A DNA stretch of 39,772 bases from an uncultured Clostridia bacterium (GTDB lineage Bacteria; Bacillota; Clostridia; Christensenellales; Aristaeellaceae), in NCBI GenBank assembly GCA_937886445.1, contig CALGBY010000038.1:1-39772 (forward strand). The letters are read 5' to 3'. The notes under the pieces are model-generated. The model was not told the DNA's origin and did not search any database. It worked only from the letters and a program-made list of their open reading frames with translations. Positions 23,924-32,423 of the stretch are shown one piece after another; position 1 is the stretch's first letter, and each line of letters begins with the position of its first letter. A program made the translations under genes and the position numbers.

Positions 23924-25138
23924 TCAGCACTGCTGTTCCTCTGCGGTATTCCCAGCTGTTTCCGCTTCGCAGACCGGTTTCTCCTCGGGCAGCTCCGCGT
24001 CCTCGCTTTCGATGCCGCCTGCCTTTTCGATATCCGCCCGGGTGAGCGTCATCAGCAGTTCCTCCGTCCATTCCGTGTCGCTGCCCAGCGAAGCAAGACG
24101 GTCCGCCTGCGCGGCGATGGCCAGCTCAAACAGGTTGCGCACGCCGCGTGCGTTGCCGAATTCCTTTACACAGCGGCTTTTATCCGTTATCAGGTCCTTC
24201 AGCGTTTCCCGGGCGTCCTCCGCCAGGCGGTAGCCCTTGCCGCAGCGCATATCAAAGATGCCCATCATTTCATCCACCGTATAATCCGGGAAATCAATAT
24301 AGCGGTTGAAGCGGCTGGCAAGACCGGGGTTGGAATGGATAAAGCCCTGCATCAGCTCTATATAGCCGGCAACGATGACCACCATGTCATCACGGTTGTC
24401 TTCCATGGCCTTCAATACGGTATCCACGGCCTCCTGACCGAAATCATTCTCACCGCGGTCCGTAAGGGAATAGGCTTCATCGATGAACAGCACGCCGCCC
24501 TTGGCCTTGCTGCATACCTCCTGCGTTTTGATGGCGGTCTGACCTACATAGCCGGCCACCAGTCCGCTGCGGTCCACCTCCACAAGGTGTCCCTTGCTGA
24601 GGATGCCGAGTGCCTTGAAAACGCGGCTCATCAGACGGGCGACCATGGTTTTGCCTGTGCCCGGGTTGCCCGAAAACACCATGTGCAGGGAAAGATCGGG
24701 TGTTGACAGCCCCATCTCCTCACGCTTTTTGTTGACGGTGATCCAGTTGATCAGGCTTTTTACCTGAGCCTTGACTGTGTCCAGACCGATATATCCGTTC
24801 AGCTCCGCTTCAAGGTCCTCGATCGTTTCCGCGGGTTGTTCCTCTTCTTTTGTTTCTTCTTTTTGCTCCGCCGCGTTTTCCTTTGCTTCGGGCGCGCCGG
24901 TATCGCTGCCTTTCGCGCCGCTGTTCGCGCAAAAATCGCTCAGGGAAGTAGAAAGAGGTTTGCTGTCTCCGGCAGCGGCCTGAGCATCCTCAAGCGAGGG
25001 CGCCTTGGGCGGGGCGGGGAAGGAAGCAAAGGGGTCCGTTCTCGCGCCCCACAGATCCTCGCCCACTCTTTTCATGCTTTTTCCCAGTTCATCAATGATC
25101 TGCCTCTGCAGCCTGCAGATCTCATCTTTACGGTCCAT
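23924..25138 (-). CDS. CbxX/CfxQ-family AAA+ ATPase (SpoVK-like)
   Basis: A 404-residue AAA+ ATPase. About 105 N-terminal residues are low complexity, with a Pro/Ala region and an acidic Glu-rich run, after a short helical start. The AAA+ module follows: ELNGYIGLDTVKAQV, Walker A GNPGTGKT, a pore-loop region (LVAGYVGQTAIKT), Walker B GGVLFIDEAYSL, and arginine finger region SRFNRYIDFPDY. A helical lid (FGNARGVRNLFE) follows, then an acidic tail. Relatives include the Rubisco activase CbxX and sporulation protein SpoVK; they remodel partner proteins as hexamers. No sporulation or Rubisco genes are near, so the client is unknown. It has its own promoter and terminator. Confidence 0.9.
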   Translation of the reverse strand: MDRKDEICRLQRQIIDELGKSMKRVGEDLWGARTDPFASFPAPPKAPSLEDAQAAAGDSKPLSTSLSDFCANSGAKGSDTGAPEAKENAAEQKEETKEEEQPAETIEDLEAELNGYIGLDTVKAQVKSLINWITVNKKREEMGLSTPDLSLHMVFSGNPGTGKTMVARLMSRVFKALGILSKGHLVEVDRSGLVAGYVGQTAIKTQEVCSKAKGGVLFIDEAYSLTDRGENDFGQEAVDTVLKAMEDNRDDMVVIVAGYIELMQGFIHSNPGLASRFNRYIDFPDYTVDEMMGIFDMRCGKGYRLAEDARETLKDLITDKSRCVKEFGNARGVRNLFELAIAAQADRLASLGSDTEWTEELLMTLTRADIEKAGGIESEDAELPEEKPVCEAETAGNTAEEQQC

Positions 25139-25179
25139 ATCCTGTCCCTCCGGAAGCTTGCTTTCTTATGCTCTTTCAG

Positions 25180-25208
25180 ATTATAGCAGAAAACACAGCC
25201 CGCGTCAA
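25180..25208 (-). promoter_or_regulatory. Promoter of the AAA+ ATPase gene
   Basis: On the minus strand TTGACG (25203-25208), 17 bases, then perfect TATAAT (25180-25185), about 40 bases before the start codon. Confidence 0.8.
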
Positions 25209-25255
25209 AGCAATTTGGTGAAAATCGCATGCATAAGCGTTTTTTACGGGGCGTA

Positions 25256-25285
25256 TTGCGGAAAGAGAAGGGGATATGTTATAAT
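25256..25285 (+). promoter_or_regulatory. Promoter of the GTPase-NYN fusion gene
   Basis: TTGCGG (25256-25261), 18 bases, then perfect TATAAT (25280-25285) with TG as extended -10. The leader is only about 30 bases, so there is no room for the long attenuator leader typical of mobile tet(M) genes. Confidence 0.72.
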
Positions 25286-25323
25286 ATCGTTGTTTCTTTG
25301 AAATATGTCAGTGAGGGAAAACC

Positions 25324-27975
25324 ATGAAACAGCCGCTTGTATGCGCTCTGATGGCACATGTGGATGCCGGAAAAACGACGTTATCCGAGGATATGCTTTA
25401 TCTGTCCGGCTCGCTGCGGAAAGCCGGACGTGTGGATAACGGAGATACCTTTCTGGATACGGACAGCCTTGAAAGGGAACGCGGTATCACCATCTATTCC
25501 AAAACCGCCCGTCTTTTCTGGCAGGACAGGGAGATCTGGCTGGCGGATACCCCGGGGCATGCCGATTTTTCCGGTGAAATGGAAAGAGTGCTGGATGTGC
25601 TGGACTGCGCTGTGCTGGTGCTCAGCGCCGCGGACGGGGTGCAGAGCCATACGATGACGGTGTGGAAGCTGCTTGAAAAATTCCGGGTGCCCGTGCTGAT
25701 CTTTGTAAACAAGATGGACCGTCCCGACGCGGACCGCGACGGGCTGATGGATGATATCCGTTCCCGTCTTTCCGAATACGCGGTCGATATGGCGGCTGAT
25801 GACGCCGATGAGCTGTGCGGACTTATCGATGAGGAATCACTTGCGGAATATGAAAAGAACGGGACGGTCTCGGACAGTACAAAGCGCCGCCTCGTTTCCG
25901 AAAGAAAGCTTTTTCCCTGTTATTTCGGAAGCGCCCTGCGCGACAGCGGCGTAAGGGAGCTGCTGGACGCGCTGTGTATTTTGAACGGCTGCAGGGATTA
26001 TCCCGATCGATTCGGCGCGAAGGTGTTCAAGATCGCGAGAGACAGCCGGGATACGCGCCTTACCTTTATGAAGGTCACCGGCGGGGTGCTTCACGCGCGC
26101 GATATCATCACCTATACCGACGGCGGAAAGGAATACTCCGAAAAAGCGGACCGGCTTTTGTATGTAACAGGAGAACGCTATATCCAGACGGAAACAGTGC
26201 CTGCGGGCTGTCTGTGCGCTGTGACGGGCCTTGAACATACACGGCCCGGAAAGGGTCTTGGCTATGAAAAAGACAGCCCGCATCCCGAATCGGAGGGGGT
26301 GTTCACCTACAGGGTGCACGCGCCGGGGCAGCAGGCGCAGACGGTGCTTGCCGCGATGCAGCGGCTGGAGGAGGAGGATCCGCTGCTGAAGGTACAGTGG
26401 ATCCCCGCGAGCAGAGAGATAAGAGCCGCCGTGATGGGCGAGGTGCAGCTGGAGGTGCTCACGCGCAAGCTGAAGGACCGCTTCAGCCTCGCGGTCACCT
26501 TTGATGAGGGCAGCATCTTATATAAAGAAACCATAGAAAACACCGTGGAGGGCGTGGGGCATTATGAGCCGCTGCGCCATTACGCCGAGGTGCATCTGCG
26601 TCTGGAGCCCGGAGAACGGGGAAGCGGAACGGTGTTTGAGGCGGATTGCCCTCCCGATACGCTGGACAGAAACTGGCAGCGCCTGATCCTGACCCATCTG
26701 TATGAAAAACAGCATATCGGTGTGCTGACCGGCTCTCCCGTGACCGATATCCGCGTCACGCTGATCGCAGGGAAGGATCATCTGAAGCATACGGAGGGAG
26801 GAGACTTCCGCCAGGCCACCTACCGGGCCGTGCGAAACGGGCTGATGAGAGCTAAAAGCGTACTGCTTGAGCCGGTCTATCTCTTTGATCTTGAGGTGCC
26901 GCAGGCGCAGGTGGGAAGGGCGATGACCGATCTGGAACGGATGGGTGCCCGCTTTTCGGCGCCCGAGAACGCCGGGGAGATGAGCGTTATCCGCGGAACG
27001 GTATCCGTAAGGAAGGCGCGTTTGTATCCGCGCGAGGTATACAGCTATACCGGCGGGCGCGGCAGAATGAGCGTGGGAAACGGCGGCTATGAGCCCTGCG
27101 CGGACGCGGAAAGCGTGATCAGGGCGATCGGGTACAATGCCGCTGCGGATGTCGAAAATACCGCGGATTCCGTTTTCTGCAGCCACGGCGCGGGCTTCAA
27201 TGTGCCGTGGAACAAGGTGAGAGAATATATGCACCTTCATACCGGGCTGGAGGAAAGCCGTGAGGGGGAAAACCTGAACGCCGAGGCGGCTCCGGTGAAA
27301 AAAAGCGGAGGCGTGAAGACGACGCTGGAGGAGGACAGGGAGCTGCTTGAGATCTTTGAGCGCACCTACGGACCCGTTCGTTCCAGAGCGTTTGACAGGC
27401 CGCCCAGAGAAAACGTTGAGGTAAAGGCGCAGGAAATCGATCTGCATCCCGAAAAGCTGCTCCTTGTGGACGGATACAATGTGATCTTCGCCTGGGAGGA
27501 GCTGAAAAAGATCGCGGCGGACAGCCTGGATGACGCAAGAAACGCGCTATGTGAGATCCTGTGCAATTTCCGCGGCGTGAGGATGTGCGAGATCGTTGTG
27601 GTGTTTGACGCCTACAGGGTGAAGAACAATACAGGCAAAAGCGGCCCGTACCGCAATATCACCGTGGTGTATACCCGGGAAGCCGAAACGGCGGACAGCT
27701 ATATCGAAAAGGCTGCCGCCGAGGCCGTAAAGCAGCCCTACACCGTGAGGGTGGTCACCGGGGACAGGCTGGAGCAGATATCAACGATGGGGCACGGCGC
27801 GCTGCGCACCTCCTCGCGTGAATTCAGAAAAGAAGTAGAGCAGGCGAACATCGAGATCCGCCGCTATATCGAGCAGGCATCGCATAAAAGCCGCGGACAG
27901 CCGGTGCTGGAGGCAGCCGAACGCGCCGTGAAGAAAGCGGAGGAAAGGAACAGAAAAAACGCCGGAAAACGGTGA
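25324..27975 (+). CDS. TetM/EF-G-like translational GTPase fused to a Rae1/YacP-type NYN nuclease
   Basis: An 883-residue two-part protein. Residues 1 to about 650 follow the EF-G/ribosomal-protection plan: G1 AHVDAGKT (11-18), switch RGIT, G3 DTPGH (75-79), G4 NKMD (129-132), G5 GSAL, then domains II-V ending in a region like the TetM C terminus (YSYTGGRG). A linker of about 60 residues leads to an NYN domain of YacP type (about 712-850): LLVDGYN (D716), VVFDAYR (D762), ETADSYIEKAA (D791) and VVTGD (D814), all four acidic positions kept, then a basic helical tail. Rae1 (YacP) cuts mRNA in the ribosomal A site, where TetM-like factors also bind. Tetracycline resistance is possible but not shown. 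AGTGAGGG precedes the start. Confidence 0.9.
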   Translation: MKQPLVCALMAHVDAGKTTLSEDMLYLSGSLRKAGRVDNGDTFLDTDSLERERGITIYSKTARLFWQDREIWLADTPGHADFSGEMERVLDVLDCAVLVLSAADGVQSHTMTVWKLLEKFRVPVLIFVNKMDRPDADRDGLMDDIRSRLSEYAVDMAADDADELCGLIDEESLAEYEKNGTVSDSTKRRLVSERKLFPCYFGSALRDSGVRELLDALCILNGCRDYPDRFGAKVFKIARDSRDTRLTFMKVTGGVLHARDIITYTDGGKEYSEKADRLLYVTGERYIQTETVPAGCLCAVTGLEHTRPGKGLGYEKDSPHPESEGVFTYRVHAPGQQAQTVLAAMQRLEEEDPLLKVQWIPASREIRAAVMGEVQLEVLTRKLKDRFSLAVTFDEGSILYKETIENTVEGVGHYEPLRHYAEVHLRLEPGERGSGTVFEADCPPDTLDRNWQRLILTHLYEKQHIGVLTGSPVTDIRVTLIAGKDHLKHTEGGDFRQATYRAVRNGLMRAKSVLLEPVYLFDLEVPQAQVGRAMTDLERMGARFSAPENAGEMSVIRGTVSVRKARLYPREVYSYTGGRGRMSVGNGGYEPCADAESVIRAIGYNAAADVENTADSVFCSHGAGFNVPWNKVREYMHLHTGLEESREGENLNAEAAPVKKSGGVKTTLEEDRELLEIFERTYGPVRSRAFDRPPRENVEVKAQEIDLHPEKLLLVDGYNVIFAWEELKKIAADSLDDARNALCEILCNFRGVRMCEIVVVFDAYRVKNNTGKSGPYRNITVVYTREAETADSYIEKAAAEAVKQPYTVRVVTGDRLEQISTMGHGALRTSSREFRKEVEQANIEIRRYIEQASHKSRGQPVLEAAERAVKKAEERNRKNAGKR

Positions 27976-27997
27976 GGTCTGTTCCCAAATAAAAGAA

Positions 27998-28030
27998 AAC
28001 CGGGCCCGGCTCGTGATCGGTCGGCCCGTT
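27998..28030 (+). terminator. Weak hairpin between the GTPase fusion and tex
   Basis: CGGGCC (28001-28006) pairs with GGCCCG (28023-28028), with flanking AAA and TTT; the T-run is short. It may be a partial terminator, so tex could be read through from the GTPase promoter. No separate promoter for tex is evident. Confidence 0.4.
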
Positions 28031-28048
28031 TATGAAAGGGAAAGCATT

Positions 28049-30304
28049 ATGGAGTATACACAGAGACTTTGCAGTGAGTTTCATCTTCAGCCCGGCCATG
28101 TGGAGGCCGTGATTAAGCTGCTGGACGAGGGCAATACCATTCCGTTCATCGCGCGCTACAGAAAGGAACTGACCGGCGCGATGGATGATCAGGTGCTGCG
28201 CGAGGTGTCTGAAAGGCTGGAATATATGCGCGGCATGGACAAACGCCGTGAGGAGATCGTAAAAAGCCTTGAAAACCTGGGCGTGCAGGACGCCGAACTG
28301 CTTGAAAAGCTGGCCGGGGCGGCAACGCTGACAGAGCTTGAGGATCTGTACCGTCCGTATCGCCCCAAACGGCGCACGCGCGCGATGATCGCGAAGGAAA
28401 AGGGGCTGGAGCCGCTTGCGAAATTCCTGCTCGCGCAGGAATCCGGAACGGACCCCAAACAGGAAGCGGAAAAGTATATCGACGCGGAAAAGGGCGTGGA
28501 GGACATACAGCAGGCGCTGGACGGCGCAAAGGATATCATCGCGGAAACGGTCAGCGATGACGCGGAGCTGAGAAAGCAGGCGCGTGAGCTGCTGATGCGC
28601 GAAGCCGTTGTGCGTTCCGTGAAAACGAAGGATGAAGACAGCGTATACAGCATGTATTACGACTATTCCGAGCCCGTTGCGCAGATGATCCGCCATCCGC
28701 ACCGCGTGCTGGCCGTCAACCGCGGTGAAAGGGAGGAATTCCTGAAGGTGACGGTGGAAGCGAATGAGGAAAAATGCCTCGCGCTGGCAAGAAAGAATTA
28801 TGTGAAGGTATACGCTCCCGCACCCGTGATCAGGCCGCAGGCCGCAAATTCCGCCTTCGCGAAGGCGTTCCTTAAGGCGGGCGGGGCCGAAAAAACGCAG
28901 GGCCCGTCCGAGTCTACGCCCTATGTGCGCGAGGCGTGCGATGACGCGTGGGACCGTCTGATCTTTCCCTCTCTGGAGAGAGAGGTGAGAAATGAACTGA
29001 CCGACCGGGCCAATGAGGGCGCGATCAAGGTGTTCAGCGATAACCTGCATCAGCTGCTGATGCAGCCTCCCATCCGCGGCAAGGTGACGCTGGGCGTCGA
29101 CCCCGGCTTCCGTACGGGATGCAAGCTGGCCGTGGTGGATGAGAACGGCAAGGTGCTGGAAACGGGAGTGGGCTATTTTACGCTGCCCATCCATGAAAAC
29201 AGAAAGGCGGAGGCGGCCCGCTTTATTGTGAATGCCGCGAAAAAATACGGCATCACCGCCATCGCCATCGGAAACGGTACCGCCAGCCGCGAAAGTGAGC
29301 AGTTTATCGTGTCGCTGCTTCCGCAGCTTCCCGGCGCCGCCTATATGATCGTAAGCGAAGCAGGCGCCAGCGTGTATTCCGCCAGCAAGCTTGGCGCGGC
29401 GGAATTTCCGGATTATGATGTCTCCCTGCGCAGTGCCGTATCCATCGCGCGCCGCATGCAGGATCCGCTCGCGGAGCTGGTCAAGATCGATCCGCAGGCG
29501 ATCGGTGTGGGACAGTACCAGCATGATCTTAAGCAAAATGAACTGACGGCCGCGCTGGACGGCGTGGTCGAGCAATGCGTGAACGCCGTGGGCGTTGAGG
29601 TATCCACGGCCAGTGCCGAGCTGCTGAGCCATGTGGCGGGGATCGGCCCCGCTCTTGCCAAAGGGATCGTTGCCTACCGTGAGGAAAACGGCATCCCCTC
29701 AAGAGCCGCGCTCAAGAAGGTGCCCAAGCTTGGGCCCAAGGCCTTTGAACAGTGTGCCGGTTTCCTGAGAGTGCGTGCCTCCCGCAACCCGCTGGACGCG
29801 ACCGGCGTGCATCCTGAAAGCTATGACGCGGCCAAGGCGCTGCTTGAAAAGCTGGGGCTGGACGCGAAGGAGATCCGCAACGGCGGCATTCCCGATGTGG
29901 ATGAAAAGGCTGAAAAATACGGAAAGAAACAGCTGGCTGAGGAGATCGGCGTGGGTCTTCCCACGCTTCAGGATATCCTGAGCGAACTGAAAAAGCCCGG
30001 ACGCGACCCCCGTGACGATGTTCCCGCGCCTGTGCTGAGGCAGGATGTACTGGATATGAAGGACCTGAAGCCGGGCATGGAACTGACCGGAACGGTGCGT
30101 AATGTGATCGATTTCGGCGCGTTTGTGGATATCGGTGTGCATCAGGACGGCCTTGTACATATTTCCAGAATGACGAACCGCTTTATCCGTCATCCGAGCG
30201 AGGTGGTCAAGGTGGGCGATGTGATCAAGGTATGGGTAGTGGATGTGGATGAGAAAAAGAAGCGCATCGCGCTTACCATGCTGCAGCCCAAAAAGGCGGA
30301 CTGA
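28049..30304 (+). CDS. tex: Tex-family RNA-binding transcription accessory protein
   Basis: A 751-residue Tex homologue, related to eukaryotic Spt6, binding nucleic acid and influencing transcription. In order: N-terminal helical region (IPFIARYRKELTGAMDD is the family signature), a YqgF RNase-H-like domain (TLGVDPGFRTGCKLAVVDENG near residue 350), tandem helix-hairpin-helix units (LLSHVAGIGPALAKGIVAYREENG) and a C-terminal S1 domain (GMELTGTVRNVIDFGAFVDIG, about 675-745). Length is typical. The start at 28049 is set by homology; AAAGGG lies 8 bases upstream, and the open frame begins 12 codons earlier. The macro-domain gene follows 20 bases later. Confidence 0.95.
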   Translation: MEYTQRLCSEFHLQPGHVEAVIKLLDEGNTIPFIARYRKELTGAMDDQVLREVSERLEYMRGMDKRREEIVKSLENLGVQDAELLEKLAGAATLTELEDLYRPYRPKRRTRAMIAKEKGLEPLAKFLLAQESGTDPKQEAEKYIDAEKGVEDIQQALDGAKDIIAETVSDDAELRKQARELLMREAVVRSVKTKDEDSVYSMYYDYSEPVAQMIRHPHRVLAVNRGEREEFLKVTVEANEEKCLALARKNYVKVYAPAPVIRPQAANSAFAKAFLKAGGAEKTQGPSESTPYVREACDDAWDRLIFPSLEREVRNELTDRANEGAIKVFSDNLHQLLMQPPIRGKVTLGVDPGFRTGCKLAVVDENGKVLETGVGYFTLPIHENRKAEAARFIVNAAKKYGITAIAIGNGTASRESEQFIVSLLPQLPGAAYMIVSEAGASVYSASKLGAAEFPDYDVSLRSAVSIARRMQDPLAELVKIDPQAIGVGQYQHDLKQNELTAALDGVVEQCVNAVGVEVSTASAELLSHVAGIGPALAKGIVAYREENGIPSRAALKKVPKLGPKAFEQCAGFLRVRASRNPLDATGVHPESYDAAKALLEKLGLDAKEIRNGGIPDVDEKAEKYGKKQLAEEIGVGLPTLQDILSELKKPGRDPRDDVPAPVLRQDVLDMKDLKPGMELTGTVRNVIDFGAFVDIGVHQDGLVHISRMTNRFIRHPSEVVKVGDVIKVWVVDVDEKKKRIALTMLQPKKAD

Positions 30305-30324
30305 GCAGGAAAGAGAGATAACAT

Positions 30325-31431
30325 ATGCCGGTCAGAATCATCAAGGAGGACCTGACAAAGATACAGGCGGACGCGCTGGTAAACGCGACAGACAGCCGTT
30401 ATTCGGGCTCCGGCGGGCTGGATCTGGCGATCCATACCGCCGCGGGGCCTCAGATGGAGGCATACCTTGCCTCGCTTCCTCCTCTTTCGGCAGGTGAATG
30501 TGCCGTTTCTCCCGCCTTCGGGCTGAAGGCGGATATCGTGATCCATACGGTGGCGCCTGTATGGCACGGCGGGCAGGCAGGCGAGGAACAGCTTCTGCAT
30601 ACCTGCTACCGCTCCGCTTTTGAAAAAGCGAGGGAGCACGGCTGCGTATCTGTTGCCGTGCCGCTGCTGGGGGCGGGCTGCTTCGGCTGCCCCGAGGATA
30701 CTGTGTACCGGATCGCCTGCACGGAAAGCCGGTACTTTTCCGATGAGTACGACATGGATATCAGCATCCTGATCTATCGCGGCGCTGCTCAAAACATCGC
30801 CGGCAGGGAAAGAAGGATGCTGGACGGGCTCCTTGCGCGCGGCCGGGCAAAGAACCGGAGCAATTTGCCGTACGCCGAAGATACGGAAGCTGATTTTTCG
30901 CTTGTTTCAGCTCCGGAGGAGTACAGGGAGTGCGCCGCCCCGAGACCTGCGCCGGCGAAAATGCGCGCTTCCGCTCCCCAAACAGATAAAGTCGCGTACG
31001 CGCCTGAAGAAAAGCCCGGCATGGGCTTTGGCGGATCCTTTGACGATCTTGAACAGGAGCTTGAAAAGGAACTGAAGAAAAAACGCGCGGACGGCTTTTC
31101 CGAAACACTGATGGCGATGATCGACAGGAGCGGCATGACGGATCCCGAATGCTATCACCGTGCCAATATCGACCGCAAGCTTTTCAGCAAGATCAGGAGC
31201 GACCCCGGCTACCGCCCCGCGAAAAAGACGGTGCTGGCCTTTGCCGTGGCGCTGAGGCTGGATACGGAAGAGACTGAGATATTGCTGCGCTCCGCCGGAT
31301 ACGCGCTGAACGGCAGCAAAATGGATACTGTGGTGCTTTTCTATATTTCTCACGGATGTTACGATATCGACAGGATCAATATCACCCTGTACAGTTACGA
31401 CCAGGAGATACTGGGCGCGCGCATGGCGTGA
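30325..31431 (+). CDS. Macro-domain protein with helical C-terminal domain
   Basis: A 368-residue protein. Residues 1-155 are a macro domain, which binds or hydrolyses ADP-ribose derivatives: ADALVNATDSRYSGSGGLDLAIHTAAG, then VPLLGAGCFGCP as the phosphate loop. The asparagine that usually follows VNAA is aspartate here and one loop glycine is serine, so catalysis is uncertain. A low-complexity linker (about 190-250) leads to a helical domain (FSETLMAMIDRSGMTDPECYHRANIDRKLFSKI, LAFAVALRLDTEETEILLRSAGYAL). This resembles the helix-turn-helix-like tail of other clostridial macro proteins. It lies 20 bases after tex and may share its transcript. Confidence 0.85.
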   Translation: MPVRIIKEDLTKIQADALVNATDSRYSGSGGLDLAIHTAAGPQMEAYLASLPPLSAGECAVSPAFGLKADIVIHTVAPVWHGGQAGEEQLLHTCYRSAFEKAREHGCVSVAVPLLGAGCFGCPEDTVYRIACTESRYFSDEYDMDISILIYRGAAQNIAGRERRMLDGLLARGRAKNRSNLPYAEDTEADFSLVSAPEEYRECAAPRPAPAKMRASAPQTDKVAYAPEEKPGMGFGGSFDDLEQELEKELKKKRADGFSETLMAMIDRSGMTDPECYHRANIDRKLFSKIRSDPGYRPAKKTVLAFAVALRLDTEETEILLRSAGYALNGSKMDTVVLFYISHGCYDIDRINITLYSYDQEILGARMA

Positions 31432-31457
31432 TAAGGGCACCGCGGACATACATGATC

Positions 31458-31512
31458 AAAGCAGCTGCATCATTTTCGGCAATTTGTATGCGGAATGATG
31501 TAACTGCTTTTT
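31458..31512 (+). terminator. Terminator after the macro-domain gene
   Basis: AAAGCAG and CATCATT (31458-31464, 31468-31474) pair with AATGATG and CTGCTTT (31494-31500, 31504-31510) around a 3x3 internal loop, ending in five T. Confidence 0.8.
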
Positions 31513-31523
31513 GTAACTTTTTC

Positions 31524-31552
31524 TTGAATTGAAACTGTCTTTGTGCTATAGT
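31524..31552 (+). promoter_or_regulatory. Promoter of the pilus-like operon
   Basis: TTGAAT (31524-31529), 17 bases, then TATAGT (31547-31552) with TGC as extended -10. The start would lie near 31559, too close for an ATG at 31567 to carry a ribosome site, which supports the TTG start at 31585. Confidence 0.72.
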
Positions 31553-31584
31553 GTATTCGTATAAAAATGCAGGAGGCGAGGAAA

Positions 31585-32409
31585 TTGCGTGGGAACCGAC
31601 AATATGCGCGCGTTTTTGGCATTTCCGCGCTGATATTGATCGCTGTGTTCATCTGTTTTGCCTTTGCCGAGGCGGTTTGGCCGCAGGCGGACGGCAAGAA
31701 AAAGAAGCAGGAAGGCGTCATGTATCTGGATTACAGCCATGCCGAGGACGGATACATGATGGTGAAGACGGTGAAAAAAACCACCAAGCGCCTCAAGCTT
31801 CGTGTCAAATTCGGCGATAACACGATGACCTATGATCTGGATAATTCGGGCAACTTCGAGGTGTTCCCGCTCCAGTACGGAAGCGGTACCTACAAGGTGA
31901 CGCTGTACAAGCAGGTAAACGGCAATAAGTATTCCGAGGACGGTGTCGCCAGCTTCAAGGCGGAGCTGAAAAGGGAGGACGCCAGCTTCCTCTGCCCCAA
32001 CCAGTATGTTAATTACACGGAGGATTCACCGGCGGTGAAAAAATCCTTCGAGATCTGCGAGGGGATATCCGGGGAAAAGGAAAAGTTCGACGCGATCTGT
32101 AAATACATCAAAACAAACGGCTTCATCTATGACTATATCAAGTCCGTTCAGGTAAAAAGCGGTACGCTTCCGGATATTGACGGTTGTTTCAAAACCAAAC
32201 GCGGCATCTGTCAGGATCTGAGCGCGATGGCGGTGGCCATGATGCGTGTACAGGGCATCCCGGCGAAGCTGATGGTAGGCTATGCGGATAATAACTATCA
32301 CGCGTGGGTCCAGGTGACGATCGACGGGAAGGATATCCTGTATGATCCCACCGCGGAGCTCAACGCGATCTCAAAAGTGACAGCCTATACCGTAGAGAGA
32401 TTTTATTGA
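31585..32409 (+). CDS. Membrane-anchored transglutaminase-like protein
   Basis: A 274-residue protein with an N-terminal membrane anchor (GISALILIAVFICFAFAEAV), a beta-rich middle region and a transglutaminase/cysteine-protease-like core. The catalytic triad is complete: C209 (KRGICQDLSAMAVAMMR), H239 (NNYHAWVQV) and D254 (ILYDPTAE). Such domains cleave or cross-link peptides at the cell surface; the substrate is not known. Start chosen at TTG 31585 because AGGAGG lies at 31571-31576, eight bases upstream; ATG 31567 would have almost no leader. First gene of the pilus-like operon, 14 bases before the gspF-like gene, so it may process or cross-link surface subunits. Confidence 0.85.
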   Translation: MRGNRQYARVFGISALILIAVFICFAFAEAVWPQADGKKKKQEGVMYLDYSHAEDGYMMVKTVKKTTKRLKLRVKFGDNTMTYDLDNSGNFEVFPLQYGSGTYKVTLYKQVNGNKYSEDGVASFKAELKREDASFLCPNQYVNYTEDSPAVKKSFEICEGISGEKEKFDAICKYIKTNGFIYDYIKSVQVKSGTLPDIDGCFKTKRGICQDLSAMAVAMMRVQGIPAKLMVGYADNNYHAWVQVTIDGKDILYDPTAELNAISKVTAYTVERFY

Positions 32410-32423
32410 GGGAGAAGCAGACC

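Noticed and set aside
23924..25138. Naming the AAA+ protein spoVK or cbbX
   Set aside because: The family match is good, but no sporulation or Rubisco genes are nearby and the N-terminal extension is unlike either; only the family name is justified.
25324..27975. Annotation as a tetracycline resistance gene of the tet(M) class
   Set aside because: The GTPase part is similar in plan, but the C-terminal nuclease, short leader without attenuator and chromosomal context do not support a resistance call from sequence alone.
27824..29632. A 602-codon open frame on the minus strand
   Set aside because: Antisense to the end of the GTPase fusion and most of tex; composition is shadow-like and no domain is seen.
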